A DNA stretch of 64,000 nt from Cytobacillus gottheilii (GTDB taxonomy: Bacteria; Bacillota; Bacilli; Bacillales; Cytobacillaceae). The notes under the pieces are model-generated. The model ran no database searches. It was not told where the DNA came from and was given only the letters and a program-made list of their open reading frames with translations. The DNA is taken from assembly GCF_001636345.1 (NCBI RefSeq), contig NZ_KV440945.1, forward strand, positions 1,518,975 to 1,582,974, read 5' to 3'. The position numbers were made by a program, and so were the translations under genes. This document shows positions 55,787 to 64,000 of the stretch, in pieces. Within the stretch, counting starts at the first letter, position 1, and every line of letters begins with the position of its first letter.

Positions 55787-57556
55787 ATGTGGAGAAAAAG
55801 AGCTGTTTTTATTTTAGCTGCTTGTATGGTCCTTCTGTCTGTTTTATTAGGACGACTTGCACAGATCCAATTGCTTCAAACTGAAAATTTCACAGAGAAT
55901 GGGATTAACTTATTAGAAGCGAGCGTGCAGCAGAGATCTCAGGAAATGGTCTTAGATACAGGCAGAGGCAATTTTTTAGACCGTCATGGTAACCCGCTTA
56001 CACATACATACAAGCCAGTACTCATACTATTTCCTTTTTTAGCAAACATGGAGTGGGATGTGAAGCAGGTTTCTGATATAACAGGAGCCTCAGAATATGC
56101 CTTAAGACATGCGGTTGAGCAGGCAAAGGAGCCGATTGCTTATGGAGAACCTAAACCTTTAGAGCTGACAAGTGCGCAAATGGATCAAATCAATGAGCTG
56201 CAAATTCCTGGTGTTTTTGCCGTAGACAAGAAATATCATCTTCTGGATAATCCCGCAGAACAATTAATTGGCATCACCAGCATGAACAAGGAGGTCGTCC
56301 AGCAGCGTTATCCGGACAAACAGCTTTCTGAGGATACGATGGTGGGCGTTACGGGAATGGAGAAAAGCTTCGATGAATTTCTGCTGCCTGAAGGGAATTC
56401 AAAGCTTGTTTATCATGTGGATGCCATCGGAGGGCCATTGTTTGGGATTGATGTTAAATATGTTGAGCCAGCAAACCCATATTATCCCGTCAATATTCGG
56501 ACGACGCTTGACCATGATATTCAAGAACTGGCCGAAGAGCTAACAGACAAACATGAAATAAAGAGAGGCGGTTTAGTACTAATCGATATTGAAACCAATT
56601 CCGTGCTTGCATCGGTCTCACGTCCAGTGATTAACAAAAATAATCCTTTTGATGAAGAAACAGGCGGGAGCGAAAATCTTATGGTCAAGCAGCAGATTAT
56701 GGGCTCTGTTTTTAAAACGGTCGTAGCCGCTGCCGCCATCGATTATAAGCTGAACGACTCCAGCCGTTTGTTTGATTGCAGCAAAACGATTACAGGTGAT
56801 CCTGATTTAAACTATGATCATGGAATGCTTCATTTTAATGATAGCTTTGCGAGAAGCTGTAATAATACATTTGCCACACTGGCAAAAGAATTAAAAGAGA
56901 TCGACCCGCATATATTGGAGGAGTACGCCGAAAAGCTCTCATTAACAGGCGGAGTTGGCTGGCATGGAGATCTCTATCATCTCGAAGACTTCCATCAGCT
57001 GCAGGATGAAGAAAAAGGCAGAGTCTTTTTATCAGAGGATGCGAGAGAAGACAGTAATTTCGTCGGTTTAACAGGAATTGGCCAGCATGAGGTTCGCGCA
57101 ACTCCGCTTGCGGTTGCTAATATGATGGCGGCTATTGCTAGAGGCGGGAAAAAAGAAATGGTTCGTGTTGCATCAGGTGTTGAATATAAGAACCATACAT
57201 CACTGCTGGAATTTAAGGAGAAGTCACTTGCGGGTGATACACTATCACCTTATACAGCCATAAATATGCAAAAGCTGCTGAGGGAGGTTGTCCTTGATGA
57301 AGAAGGGACAGGCAGATGGTTTCAAAACTTGCCATATGCTGTAGCTGGAAAATCGGGAACCGCGCAAACAGGTGCTATGTCAGGCGGAGTAGAACTGCAT
57401 AATAAATGGTTTGCAGGATATTTTCCATACGAACAGCCGAAATATGCGCTTGTAGCCGTTAATCTTGGAGTGCCGGCTAATTCAGGCGGAGTGAATCCTC
57501 TCTTTGCCGAAATGGTCGAAAAGCTGCATGCCTATGATCAGGAAAACAATCGATGA
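55787..57556 (+). CDS. pbpI: Class B penicillin-binding protein PbpI (YrrR)
   Basis: A peptidoglycan transpeptidase, 589 residues: N-terminal membrane anchor (AVFILAACMVLLSVLLG, residues 6-22), dimerisation domain (DTGRGNFLDRHGNPL), and the penicillin-binding domain with SVFK (Ser307), SCN in FARSCNNT and KSGT in VAGKSGTAQTG. B. subtilis PbpI is linked to sporulation-stage wall synthesis and is redundant with other PBPs. ATG 55787 immediately follows a terminator T-run; the ribosome binding site GAGGTG lies in that terminator's 3' arm. An in-frame ATG at 55742 is upstream of the hairpin and lacks a site. Confidence 0.93.
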   Translation: MWRKRAVFILAACMVLLSVLLGRLAQIQLLQTENFTENGINLLEASVQQRSQEMVLDTGRGNFLDRHGNPLTHTYKPVLILFPFLANMEWDVKQVSDITGASEYALRHAVEQAKEPIAYGEPKPLELTSAQMDQINELQIPGVFAVDKKYHLLDNPAEQLIGITSMNKEVVQQRYPDKQLSEDTMVGVTGMEKSFDEFLLPEGNSKLVYHVDAIGGPLFGIDVKYVEPANPYYPVNIRTTLDHDIQELAEELTDKHEIKRGGLVLIDIETNSVLASVSRPVINKNNPFDEETGGSENLMVKQQIMGSVFKTVVAAAAIDYKLNDSSRLFDCSKTITGDPDLNYDHGMLHFNDSFARSCNNTFATLAKELKEIDPHILEEYAEKLSLTGGVGWHGDLYHLEDFHQLQDEEKGRVFLSEDAREDSNFVGLTGIGQHEVRATPLAVANMMAAIARGGKKEMVRVASGVEYKNHTSLLEFKEKSLAGDTLSPYTAINMQKLLREVVLDEEGTGRWFQNLPYAVAGKSGTAQTGAMSGGVELHNKWFAGYFPYEQPKYALVAVNLGVPANSGGVNPLFAEMVEKLHAYDQENNR

Positions 57557-57763
57557 GAAAAAAATGAAACTTTTGGACTGGCATACCCGTCATATATAGG
57601 TGAATGAAGAGATTTCTGCTGGTGCCATTCTCCCTTTTAGCCTGAAGAAGAATAGGATTCTTTTTGTTTTCCTGCTATTCATGATAGAATGGTTTTCAGC
57701 AAATCTGTCTATAAAAATGCACATACTTTCTAATAAAGAATGTCTTTTTGGGAGGAGAACACG

Positions 57764-58450
57764 ATGAAAGGCAATCAAGAGGAATATTCCAGATATGGAA
57801 AACGATCAAAGCGTAAAAAAACCAACATCATTTTAAATAGTTTAATTGTCGTTGTATTATTGCTGATCATCATCGTTTCCTATGCCGTTTTTTCAGGAAA
57901 TGACAATGATAACCAGGCAGCAAACGGAGCTGAAAATGAAGAACAGACAACAGAAACCAATGAAAATGAACCTGCCGACACCACAGAGGATGTAACGGAG
58001 CCAGCTGATACAGAAGATGAAGAAACACAAGAAGATCAAGAAACGTCTGGAAATGAAAACGAAGAAAATGAAGAACAGACTTCCGATGAAGTAGCACCAG
58101 CTGATTCCAGTCAGGAGGTCGTTACAGAAGGCAGTGAGGATTCCAACATCATCCGCACGATTGAAAATCCAGCGTGGCAGCCAGTAGGCACTGTGCAAAC
58201 AGAGCACCCAAGTGCGGTATATGACTCAAGTTCAGTGGACTGGCAGGAAAGTGTGAAAGCCATCACCTATGCAACAGGTCTTCCTGAAGAAAATATGACT
58301 ATAATCTTCCTCGGCAATAACGGTGTCAATAAATCCGTTGCAACCGTCCGCTCAAAAGACCGAACTGAAAACTACCGTGTTTATATTGATTGGATTGACG
58401 GTGAAGGCTGGAAGCCGGTGAAGGTGGAAGAGCTTAGAGAGATTCAATAG
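57764..58450 (+). CDS. yrrS: DUF1510 membrane-anchored protein (YrrS)
   Basis: A 228-residue protein with a basic cytoplasmic start (RYGKRSKRKKTN), one membrane span (ILNSLIVVVLLLIIIVSYAVF, near residues 24-45), a long acidic low-complexity linker rich in Glu, Thr and Asn (about 48-120) and a C-terminal DUF1510 domain (NPAWQPVGTVQTEHPSAVYDSSSVDWQ). The domain would be outside the membrane. YrrS is co-expressed with PbpI in B. subtilis and may be its partner. GGGAGGAG precedes ATG 57764. The 207-bp gap after pbpI holds no gene. Confidence 0.92.
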   Translation: MKGNQEEYSRYGKRSKRKKTNIILNSLIVVVLLLIIIVSYAVFSGNDNDNQAANGAENEEQTTETNENEPADTTEDVTEPADTEDEETQEDQETSGNENEENEEQTSDEVAPADSSQEVVTEGSEDSNIIRTIENPAWQPVGTVQTEHPSAVYDSSSVDWQESVKAITYATGLPEENMTIIFLGNNGVNKSVATVRSKDRTENYRVYIDWIDGEGWKPVKVEELREIQ

Positions 58451-58465
58451 AAATAAAAGAGGAAA

Positions 58466-58488
58466 GCCACTCATGTGAGTGGTTTTTG
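58466..58488 (+). terminator. Intrinsic terminator after yrrS
   Basis: CCACTC pairs with GAGTGG around ATGT, then TTTTT. Confidence 0.85.
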
Positions 58489-58500
58489 CTGTTTAATGTT

Positions 58501-58685
58501 AGCTTGACGTACTAGCTCCACAAGTTGTCCAAGCTAATCGGGCATTTCAGCTTTTCTATATGTCTAGCTCTAGGAACTGGGACTAGAGATCATAAAGGAT
58601 AAGCCAGAGGAAAGGTCAAAATACGCCCTTTCGTCTAGACTCATCTTAAGTTTGTTGTGCCTATGAAAGGAGCTTCTGCTTTTCT
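58501..58685. repeat. Dispersed repeat remnant between yrrS and yrzA
   Basis: Contains TATGTCTAGCTCTAGGAACT, sharing the TGTCTAGCT/CTAGGAACT blocks with the element at 17252-17340; the rest is diverged. No gene seen. Confidence 0.5.
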
Positions 58686-58687
58686 TG

Positions 58688-58891
58688 CTATTTCGCCTTA
58701 AAATGCACAACCGCCGTAAAAAACGTTTTCCCTTTCTCATCCACATGCATCTGATGGCCAACATGGTGAACGCGCAGCATTAAAGGTTTATTTTCCTCGA
58801 TTTGGGCGTTGATTTTGACCTCCAGTGTTTTTAAGTCGACCGCCTCGAAAAATTCCACTTTATCTTCAATATAATCAAAATGAATATTCAT
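58688..58891 (-). CDS. yrzA: DUF2536 protein (YrzA)
   Basis: A 67-residue soluble protein (MNIHFDYIEDKVEFFEAVDLKTLEVKI..., ending KTFFTAVVHFKAK), the DUF2536 family typical of Bacillus. Function unknown. On the minus strand GAGAGGATC lies about ten bases upstream of ATG 58891. It is divergent from yrrT, with which it shares the upstream region, as in B. subtilis. Confidence 0.85.
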   Translation of the reverse strand: MNIHFDYIEDKVEFFEAVDLKTLEVKINAQIEENKPLMLRVHHVGHQMHVDEKGKTFFTAVVHFKAK

Positions 58892-59066
58892 GTGTTTAAG
58901 ATCCTCTCTGTTGTGATGTTATGCTTATTTTATAACAATAAAAATTTCTTGAAAAGTAGGGTTGATAATTGAAAGTTGCCACTTCCTATGGTACATTGGG
59001 AACAAGTTTTATTTTAATTCATAGTATACTCATAGGAATTATAAGTTTATGGAGAGTGAGTACAAA

Positions 59067-59705
59067 ATGGGAAAAGAATTTCTTGAGCTTTTTGAAAATT
59101 GGGCAGACAGTTATGATGATACCGTTACAGGGCATGATATTGAATATAAAGAAGTCTTTAAGCATTATGATCCCTTATTAGAGGAAGTCGCAAAACGCTC
59201 TTCTGGAAGGGTGCTGGAATTTGGCCCGGGCACTGGGAATCTGACAAGGAAGCTATTAGACAATGGTTTAACTGTTACGGGGATCGAGCCTTCTCCTGCG
59301 ATGAGAAAAGTAGCACAAACCAAGCTAGCCGGCGAAGCTGAGATTCTCGATGGCGATTTCCTTCACTTTGCGATTAAAGGACAGGTGGATACGATTGTCA
59401 GCAGTTATGCTTTTCACCATCTGACAGATGAAGAGAAAGGCTATGCCATTAGCAATTATGGAAAACTTCTTCCCTCTGGTGGTAAAATAGTGTTTGCGGA
59501 CACGATGTATGAGACAGAGGACGCATATAAGGAAGCAATTGCTTCTGCACAGGAAAACGGCTTCCATAATTTAGCTGAAGACTTGCAAAGGGAATATTAC
59601 ACAACCATCCCTGTTTTAAAAGCCTTCATGGAACAAAACAACTTTACAGTAACATTTTCTCGTGTAAATGATTTTGTCTGGATTATGGAAGGAGTTAAAA
59701 AATAA
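59067..59705 (+). CDS. yrrT: SAM-dependent methyltransferase YrrT
   Basis: A 212-residue class I methyltransferase: MGKEFLELFENWADSYDDTV at the start, motif I VLEFGPGTGNLTRKLL near residue 50, and VSSYAFHHLTDEEKG near 112. YrrT heads the B. subtilis methionine-to-cysteine operon (yrrT-mtnN-mccA-mccB) and presumably generates S-adenosylhomocysteine for MtnN; its acceptor is unknown. ATG 59067 follows GGAGAGTGAG; an in-frame ATG at 59049 precedes it. A TATACT at 59025-59030 may be the -10. A CymR site is expected here but I could not assign it confidently. Confidence 0.9.
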   Translation: MGKEFLELFENWADSYDDTVTGHDIEYKEVFKHYDPLLEEVAKRSSGRVLEFGPGTGNLTRKLLDNGLTVTGIEPSPAMRKVAQTKLAGEAEILDGDFLHFAIKGQVDTIVSSYAFHHLTDEEKGYAISNYGKLLPSGGKIVFADTMYETEDAYKEAIASAQENGFHNLAEDLQREYYTTIPVLKAFMEQNNFTVTFSRVNDFVWIMEGVKK

Positions 59706-59723
59706 GGAAGAGGTAAAAAAACA

Positions 59724-60428
59724 ATGAAAATTGCAATTATCGGAGCAATGGAAGAAGAAGTAACGATCCTACGAGACAAAATAACGAATCAAACAGTCGA
59801 AACAATTGCAGGCTGTGAATATACAACAGGTGAGATGGATGGAGCAGACGTGATCCTGCTTCGTTCAGGTATTGGAAAAGTGAATGCAGCAATGTCTACA
59901 ACCGTTTTATTGGACCGCTTCAAGCCGGATTATGTGATCAATACAGGTTCTGCTGGCGGATTAAACCCAGAACTGAATGTCGGCGATGTCGTGATCTCTT
60001 CAGAAGTAAGACACCATGATGTGGATGTAACAGCATTCGGCTATGAATATGGTCAGGTGCCACAGCTGCCTGCAGCTTTTACAGCAAATGAAAAGCTTGT
60101 GAAAATTGCAGAGGAATGTGCAAAAGAATCAGGCGACATTCAGGTGGTGCGCGGCTTAATCGCAACAGGAGATTCGTTTATGAGCGACCCTGTCCGTGTA
60201 GAAGCAGTGAGAGAAAAGTTTGAAGATTTGCAGGCAGTTGAAATGGAAGCAGCTGCAATTGCACAGGTTTGTCACCAATTTAACATTCCATTTGTCGTGA
60301 TTCGATCTCTATCCGATATCGCCGGCAAGGAATCTGATATTTCATTTGACAAGTTTCTTGAAACAGCAGCATTGCACTCAGCAAACTTAGTCATGAGCAT
60401 CACTTCTTCCATTAAAAATAATGGCTAA
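59724..60428 (+). CDS. mtnN: 5'-methylthioadenosine/S-adenosylhomocysteine nucleosidase
   Basis: MtnN removes adenine from SAH and MTA. The 234 residues begin [18 protein letters not shown], contain [21 protein letters not shown] near residue 73, [13 protein letters not shown] near 142 and the catalytic region [19 protein letters not shown] near 172 and [12 protein letters not shown] near 195. It follows yrrT by 18 bp; AGGAAGAGG precedes the ATG. The S-ribosylhomocysteine it makes would be turned into homocysteine by LuxS (not in this window), feeding MccA. Confidence 0.96.
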   Translation: MKIAIIGAMEEEVTILRDKITNQTVETIAGCEYTTGEMDGADVILLRSGIGKVNAAMSTTVLLDRFKPDYVINTGSAGGLNPELNVGDVVISSEVRHHDVDVTAFGYEYGQVPQLPAAFTANEKLVKIAEECAKESGDIQVVRGLIATGDSFMSDPVRVEAVREKFEDLQAVEMEAAAIAQVCHQFNIPFVVIRSLSDIAGKESDISFDKFLETAALHSANLVMSITSSIKNNG

Positions 60429-60446
60429 ATAAAGGAATTGATTGGC

Positions 60447-61370
60447 TTGAACGTATATAAAAACATTCATGAATTAATCGGCCATACTCCTATCGTTGAA
60501 ATCACCCAGTTCGAGCTTCCAAAGGCTGTCCGCCTTTTTGCGAAGCTCGAATTTATGAATCCGGGCGGCAGTGTGAAAGACCGCCTTGGCCAGGAGCTTT
60601 TACATGCGGCTTTTGTCAGCGGAGAGCTGAAGAAAGGCGGCACTGTAATTGAGCCGACTGCCGGCAACACGGGCATTGGTTTAGCGCTTGCTGCCATCAA
60701 ACATGGAGTAAAGGTTATCGTCTGCATGCCCGAGAAATTCAGTATCGAAAAGCAGGAAATCATGAAAGCGCTTGGAGCGGAAATTATCCATACGCCAACA
60801 AGCGAAGGAATGGCTGGGGCCATCAGAAAGGCGAAGGAATTATTAAAAGAAATTCCTGGTTCTTACTGCCCGCAGCAATTCGCAAATCCGGCAAACCCAG
60901 ACACCTACTACAAAACACTTGGACCAGAGCTTTATAAGCAGATGGACGGCCAATTGGATATTTTCGTAGCTGGTGCAGGAACCGGCGGCACATTCATGGG
61001 AACAGCCCGCTATTTAAAAGAGCAAAATCAAGAGATCAAAACAGTGATTGTGGAACCGGAAGGCTCTATTTTAAATGGAGGAGAATCTGGTCCCCACAAA
61101 ACAGAAGGAATTGGCATGGAGTTTTTGCCGGACTACATGGATCCCGCCTATTTTAACGAGATTCATACCATTCTGGATATTGATGCGTTCGCACGAGTAA
61201 AAGAGCTGGCACAAAAGGAAGGGTTACTGGTTGGAAGTTCTTCAGGAGCCGCTTTTCATGCTGCCCTGGAGGAAGCGAAAAAGGCACCGGAAGGAACCAA
61301 TATTGTGGTTATTTTCCCGGATGCCAGTGAACGATACTTAAGTAAAAAGATTTTCGATGGAGGTATTTAA
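60447..61370 (+). CDS. mccA: O-acetylserine-dependent cystathionine beta-synthase MccA (YrhA)
   Basis: A PLP enzyme joining homocysteine with O-acetylserine to cystathionine in reverse transsulfuration. The 307 residues (same as B. subtilis YrhA) have the PLP lysine in NPGGSVKDRLG near residue 43, PTAGNTGIGLALAA near 73, the GAGTGGT phosphate-binding loop near 178 and GSSSGAAFHAA near 262. I use TTG 60447, ten bases after AAAGGA; the in-frame TTG at 60438 is too close. mccB starts directly after its stop. Confidence 0.94.
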   Translation: MNVYKNIHELIGHTPIVEITQFELPKAVRLFAKLEFMNPGGSVKDRLGQELLHAAFVSGELKKGGTVIEPTAGNTGIGLALAAIKHGVKVIVCMPEKFSIEKQEIMKALGAEIIHTPTSEGMAGAIRKAKELLKEIPGSYCPQQFANPANPDTYYKTLGPELYKQMDGQLDIFVAGAGTGGTFMGTARYLKEQNQEIKTVIVEPEGSILNGGESGPHKTEGIGMEFLPDYMDPAYFNEIHTILDIDAFARVKELAQKEGLLVGSSSGAAFHAALEEAKKAPEGTNIVVIFPDASERYLSKKIFDGGI

Positions 61371-62507
<1,137 letters not shown>

Positions 62508-62520
62508 TACTGATGCTTGA

Positions 62521-62549
62521 GACTCTCCTTGACGGGGAGTCTTTTTTTA
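62521..62549 (+). terminator. Intrinsic terminator after mccB
   Basis: GACTCTCC pairs with GGGGAGTC around TTGAC, then seven T. Confidence 0.9.
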
Positions 62550-62686
62550 GCAGTATGGGATAAGAGCGGGTGCAGCAACGCACCAGTCTTATTTACATAA
62601 TTTACATATACTCTCACCCTGTCAGGCATGTTAAAGTAGATTTATAGTTTTTAAGAGAGAGACATACACATCAACGGGGTGATGAG

Positions 62687-62944
62687 ATGAAACAAAATGC
62701 AAAAGGTTTATATGAAAAAATGCTAGATTTCAAACGATTTGCGATCTCCCTTCTGGCTGTAGGCTCGTTTTTTTATTTAGGAATGATTCTGCCAACGGAA
62801 CAAGCGCTGGCTGATTCACATATTATGACAGCAGCATCTGTCTTCTTTTTAGCAGGAGCGATCTTCTTTTTTGTGCGCTCACGTAAATGCCGTTCTTTAC
62901 TTGCAGAAACTGAAGGCGGCGACGAATATTTGATGAAGAAATAG
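62687..62944 (+). CDS. yrhC: YrhC-family membrane protein
   Basis: An 85-residue protein with two membrane segments (FAISLLAVGSFFYLGMIL, residues 17-34, and IMTAASVFFLAGAIFFFV, residues 46-63) and charged ends, the YrhC form. It follows mccB in B. subtilis too. Function unknown. GGGGTGATGAG precedes ATG 62687. It has its own terminator (AACGCCT/AGGCGTT, 62943-62968). Confidence 0.88.
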   Translation: MKQNAKGLYEKMLDFKRFAISLLAVGSFFYLGMILPTEQALADSHIMTAASVFFLAGAIFFFVRSRKCRSLLAETEGGDEYLMKK

Positions 62945-62968
62945 AAACGCCTGAGAGGCGTTTTTTTT
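62943..62968 (+). terminator. Intrinsic terminator after yrhC
   Basis: AACGCCT pairs with AGGCGTT around GAG, then eight T. Confidence 0.88.
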
Positions 62969-63015
62969 GTGCGCTTTTTTTGGGGGTGTAATGCTGTGTG
63001 TGATGTTTTGAGTTT

Positions 63016-63116
63016 GGCGAATAAAAGGTCGCTTACGGCGAATATATGAAAATAACGGCGAATAAAAATTTTTGAAGGCGAATATATCTGTTTAACGGCG
63101 AATATCTGATATTCGA
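63016..63116. repeat. Array of five GGCGAATA units (19-24 bp)
   Basis: GGCGAATAAA/GGCGAATAT heads every 19-24 bp with AT-rich linkers ending TTAC, TAAC or TGAA; the sister of the GGCGGATA array at 28161-28270. The last unit forms a small hairpin, CGAATAT/ATATTCG. No gene between yrhC and the small ORF at 63272. Confidence 0.92.
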
Positions 63117-63201
63117 AACAGTAAATACATACGAAATGGTTGCTGTTTCACGGCCGTTCAGTAGGCAAGACAACATTTTTGCATAATTTTTCAAATTATT
63201 G

Positions 63202-63230
63202 TTTACAAAATTGGTTTTTGTGGATATACT
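63202..63230 (+). promoter_or_regulatory. Sigma-A promoter of the small-ORF cluster
   Basis: TTTACA at 63202-63207, 17-base spacer, TATACT at 63225-63230. Confidence 0.7.
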
Positions 63231-63271
63231 TACCAATGTAAGTGAAAAATTCTAAAAGGAGGTCGAAGAAA

Positions 63272-63355
63272 ATGATGATGAAAAACGTAGTAATTGAACA
63301 ATTGAATCAAACTTCATATGTAACGAATTCGACCGACTTGGACTGGATCGCTTAA
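63272..63355 (+). CDS. Candidate 27-residue peptide with strong translation signals
   Basis: ATG 63272 has a perfect AAGGAGGT (63256-63263) eight bases upstream and a good promoter 40 bp before it. The peptide (MMMKNVVIEQLNQTSYVTNS followed by TDLDWIA) is polar, without a membrane segment or cysteines. Its stop lies 18 bp before two tandem terminators, so the transcript may carry only this ORF. I do not recognise it; it might be a regulatory peptide or leader. Confidence 0.55.
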   Translation: MMMKNVVIEQLNQTSYVTNSTDLDWIA

Positions 63356-63372
63356 TTTAAATTTGTCTATCC

Positions 63373-63448
63373 ATGCCGCAGGGAGATTCGTTTCCTGCGG
63401 CATTTTTGTGCCCTTTTGCCGCAGGAGCAGTATGCCCTGCGGCTTTTT
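63373..63448 (+). terminator. Two tandem, near-identical terminators
   Basis: First: ATGCCGCAGG with CCTGCGGCAT (63373-63403) then TTTT. Second: GCCGCAGG with CCTGCGGC (63418-63443) then TTTTT. Both share the CCGCAGG/CCTGCGG arms. Confidence 0.88.
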
Positions 63449-63497
63449 GCTGCCTAAAAATAGGCTCAAGGATAGAAAAAAAGAGGAGGTGGTATGC

Positions 63498-63638
63498 ATG
63501 ACCCTAAATATTCTGTTTTTCACCGTTACCATTCATAAGCGCAAGCTGACAACTGAAGATGCTCTTCGCGAAGAAATGTGTCACAAGCTTATGGAAGAAA
63601 ACCGTGATCGTCAATTCTCACTTTACGGCAGATTTTAA
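63498..63638 (+). CDS. yrzI: YrzI-family small protein
   Basis: A 46-residue protein beginning MTLNILFFTVTIHKRKLTTE and continuing with charged residues (EEMCHKLMEENRDRQ), the YrzI family pattern: a short hydrophobic start followed by a basic, then amphipathic helix. Function unknown; family members often occur in tandem. AGGAGG lies eight bases before ATG 63498. It follows the tandem terminators, so it needs readthrough or a promoter within the terminator region. Confidence 0.85.
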   Translation: MTLNILFFTVTIHKRKLTTEDALREEMCHKLMEENRDRQFSLYGRF

Positions 63639-63676
63639 TTTTAAGAACAAAAATACAAGGAAAGGCGGGGAATAAG

Positions 63677-63736
63677 ATGTTATTTATGATGCAAGGCAGG
63701 CTGGCAATATTCTATGTGGAGAAGGACTCCACCTAA
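63677..63736 (+). CDS. Candidate 19-residue ORF
   Basis: A 19-codon frame (MLFMMQGRLAIFYVEKDST) with AAAGGCGGGG 6-7 bases upstream. Its end contains a hairpin, GTGGAG/CTCCAC. It lies between two YrzI-type genes and could couple to the next ORF. Small size makes this tentative. Confidence 0.3.
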   Translation: MLFMMQGRLAIFYVEKDST

Positions 63737-63757
63737 CGGCAAAAGGGAGTGGTATAC

Positions 63758-63829
63758 ATGTCATTGCATATACTCATTTTCACATTAGGTTTCAGGCGAA
63801 GAAAAACCAAGAAAAGTCACATGGATTAA
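63758..63829 (+). CDS. Short YrzI-like ORF, 23 residues
   Basis: MSLHILIFTLGFRRRKTKKS resembles the start of the YrzI protein 260 bp upstream (hydrophobic MTLNILFFTV then basic HKRK) but ends after 23 codons. AGGGAG precedes ATG 63758. It may be a shortened paralogue. No function known. Confidence 0.5.
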   Translation: MSLHILIFTLGFRRRKTKKSHMD

Positions 63830-63911
63830 CAAAATGTTCACAACCCCTTTGATCCACCAGGAATCAGCTATGCTACATTAAAGGTAAGAAATGGTGATAA
63901 GGGGTGGAGGC

Positions 63912-63989
63912 ATGTTTATAATCGTGATGGGATTGGTTATATGCGGATCAATTGGCTGCATTATCGCCGCCGAAGTCAGTGTGGAATAG
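63912..63989 (+). CDS. Candidate 25-residue single-span membrane peptide
   Basis: MFIIVMGLVICGSIGCIIAA followed by EVSVE: almost entirely one hydrophobic span with an acidic end. ATG 63912 has AAGGGG seven bases upstream. It stops 11 bp before the window edge. I do not recognise it; it resembles other very small Bacillus membrane peptides only in general form. Confidence 0.5.
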   Translation: MFIIVMGLVICGSIGCIIAAEVSVE

Positions 63990-64000
63990 AAGAAAAGGAT

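Noticed and set aside
59000-59066. Definite CymR operator before yrrT
   Set aside because: The sequence around 59020-59045 (TATACT, then CATAGGAATTATAAG) is suggestive, but I cannot recall the consensus precisely enough to annotate it.

Overview
The window is chromosomal DNA of a low-to-moderate GC, endospore-forming Bacillaceae (Bacillus sensu lato; I cannot fix the genus). The gene order follows the Bacillus subtilis queA-to-yrhC segment almost gene by gene, there are sporulation-linked genes (spoVB, an RsfA-type regulator), and start sites carry strong AGGAGG-type ribosome binding sites with frequent TTG/GTG starts. Most genes are on the + strand.

Layout. 1-2 kb: queuosine genes queA (5' cut by the window edge) and tgt, then yajC. 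2-6 kb: yrzE(-), yrbG, a 52-bp tandem repeat array, spoVB(-) with an overlapping 43-codon ORF, comN. 6-15 kb: secDF, yrvD/lapA, recJ-apt, relA, dtd. 15-21 kb: cell-wall amidase(-), yrzK, a T-box leader, hisS-aspS, 6S RNA. 21-27 kb is accessory compared with B. subtilis: a group IIC intron directly behind the 6S RNA terminator, a GyrI-like gene, a 22-unit GATAGG array, and Rex-controlled adhE with a small partner gene. 27-33 kb: tcdA, a GGCGGATA array, an RsfA-like gene, and a complete yhcEFGHI-type ABC transporter operon with its own GntR regulator and candidate operator. 33-42 kb: rarA(-), yczE-cymR, iscS, mnmA, yrrB, recD2, a run of small genes and yrrD. 42-49 kb: a second 52-bp repeat array, yrrI, T-box plus alaS, ireB-ruvX-yrzB, mltG. 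49-51 kb: a second, diverged group IIC intron, again directly behind an intrinsic terminator. 51-64 kb: a structured leader, trmR(yrrM)-yrrN-yrrO-udk, greA, pbpI, yrrS, yrzA(-), the CymR-type sulfur operon yrrT-mtnN-mccA-mccB, yrhC, and a cluster of very small ORFs including yrzI.

How the genes fit together. Translation and tRNA modification dominate (queA/tgt, hisS/aspS, alaS, tcdA, iscS-mnmA, trmR/yrrN/yrrO, dtd). Sulfur flow links CymR, IscS, MnmA and the methionine-to-cysteine route (YrrT, MtnN, MccA, MccB). Secretion and envelope functions (YajC, SecDF, amidase, MltG, PbpI, SpoVB) and DNA repair (RecJ, RarA, RecD2, RuvX) are interleaved.

The least explained content is non-coding or very small: five tandem-repeat arrays in intergenic gaps (two with a 52-bp period, three with a 19-21-bp period), four copies of dispersed repeats, an attenuator-like leader before trmR, a terminator that also holds the pbpI ribosome binding site, and the sORF cluster at 63.2-64.0 kb. 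I found no CRISPR array, prophage or recognisable defence system. All homology calls are from memory of the families, not from a search.
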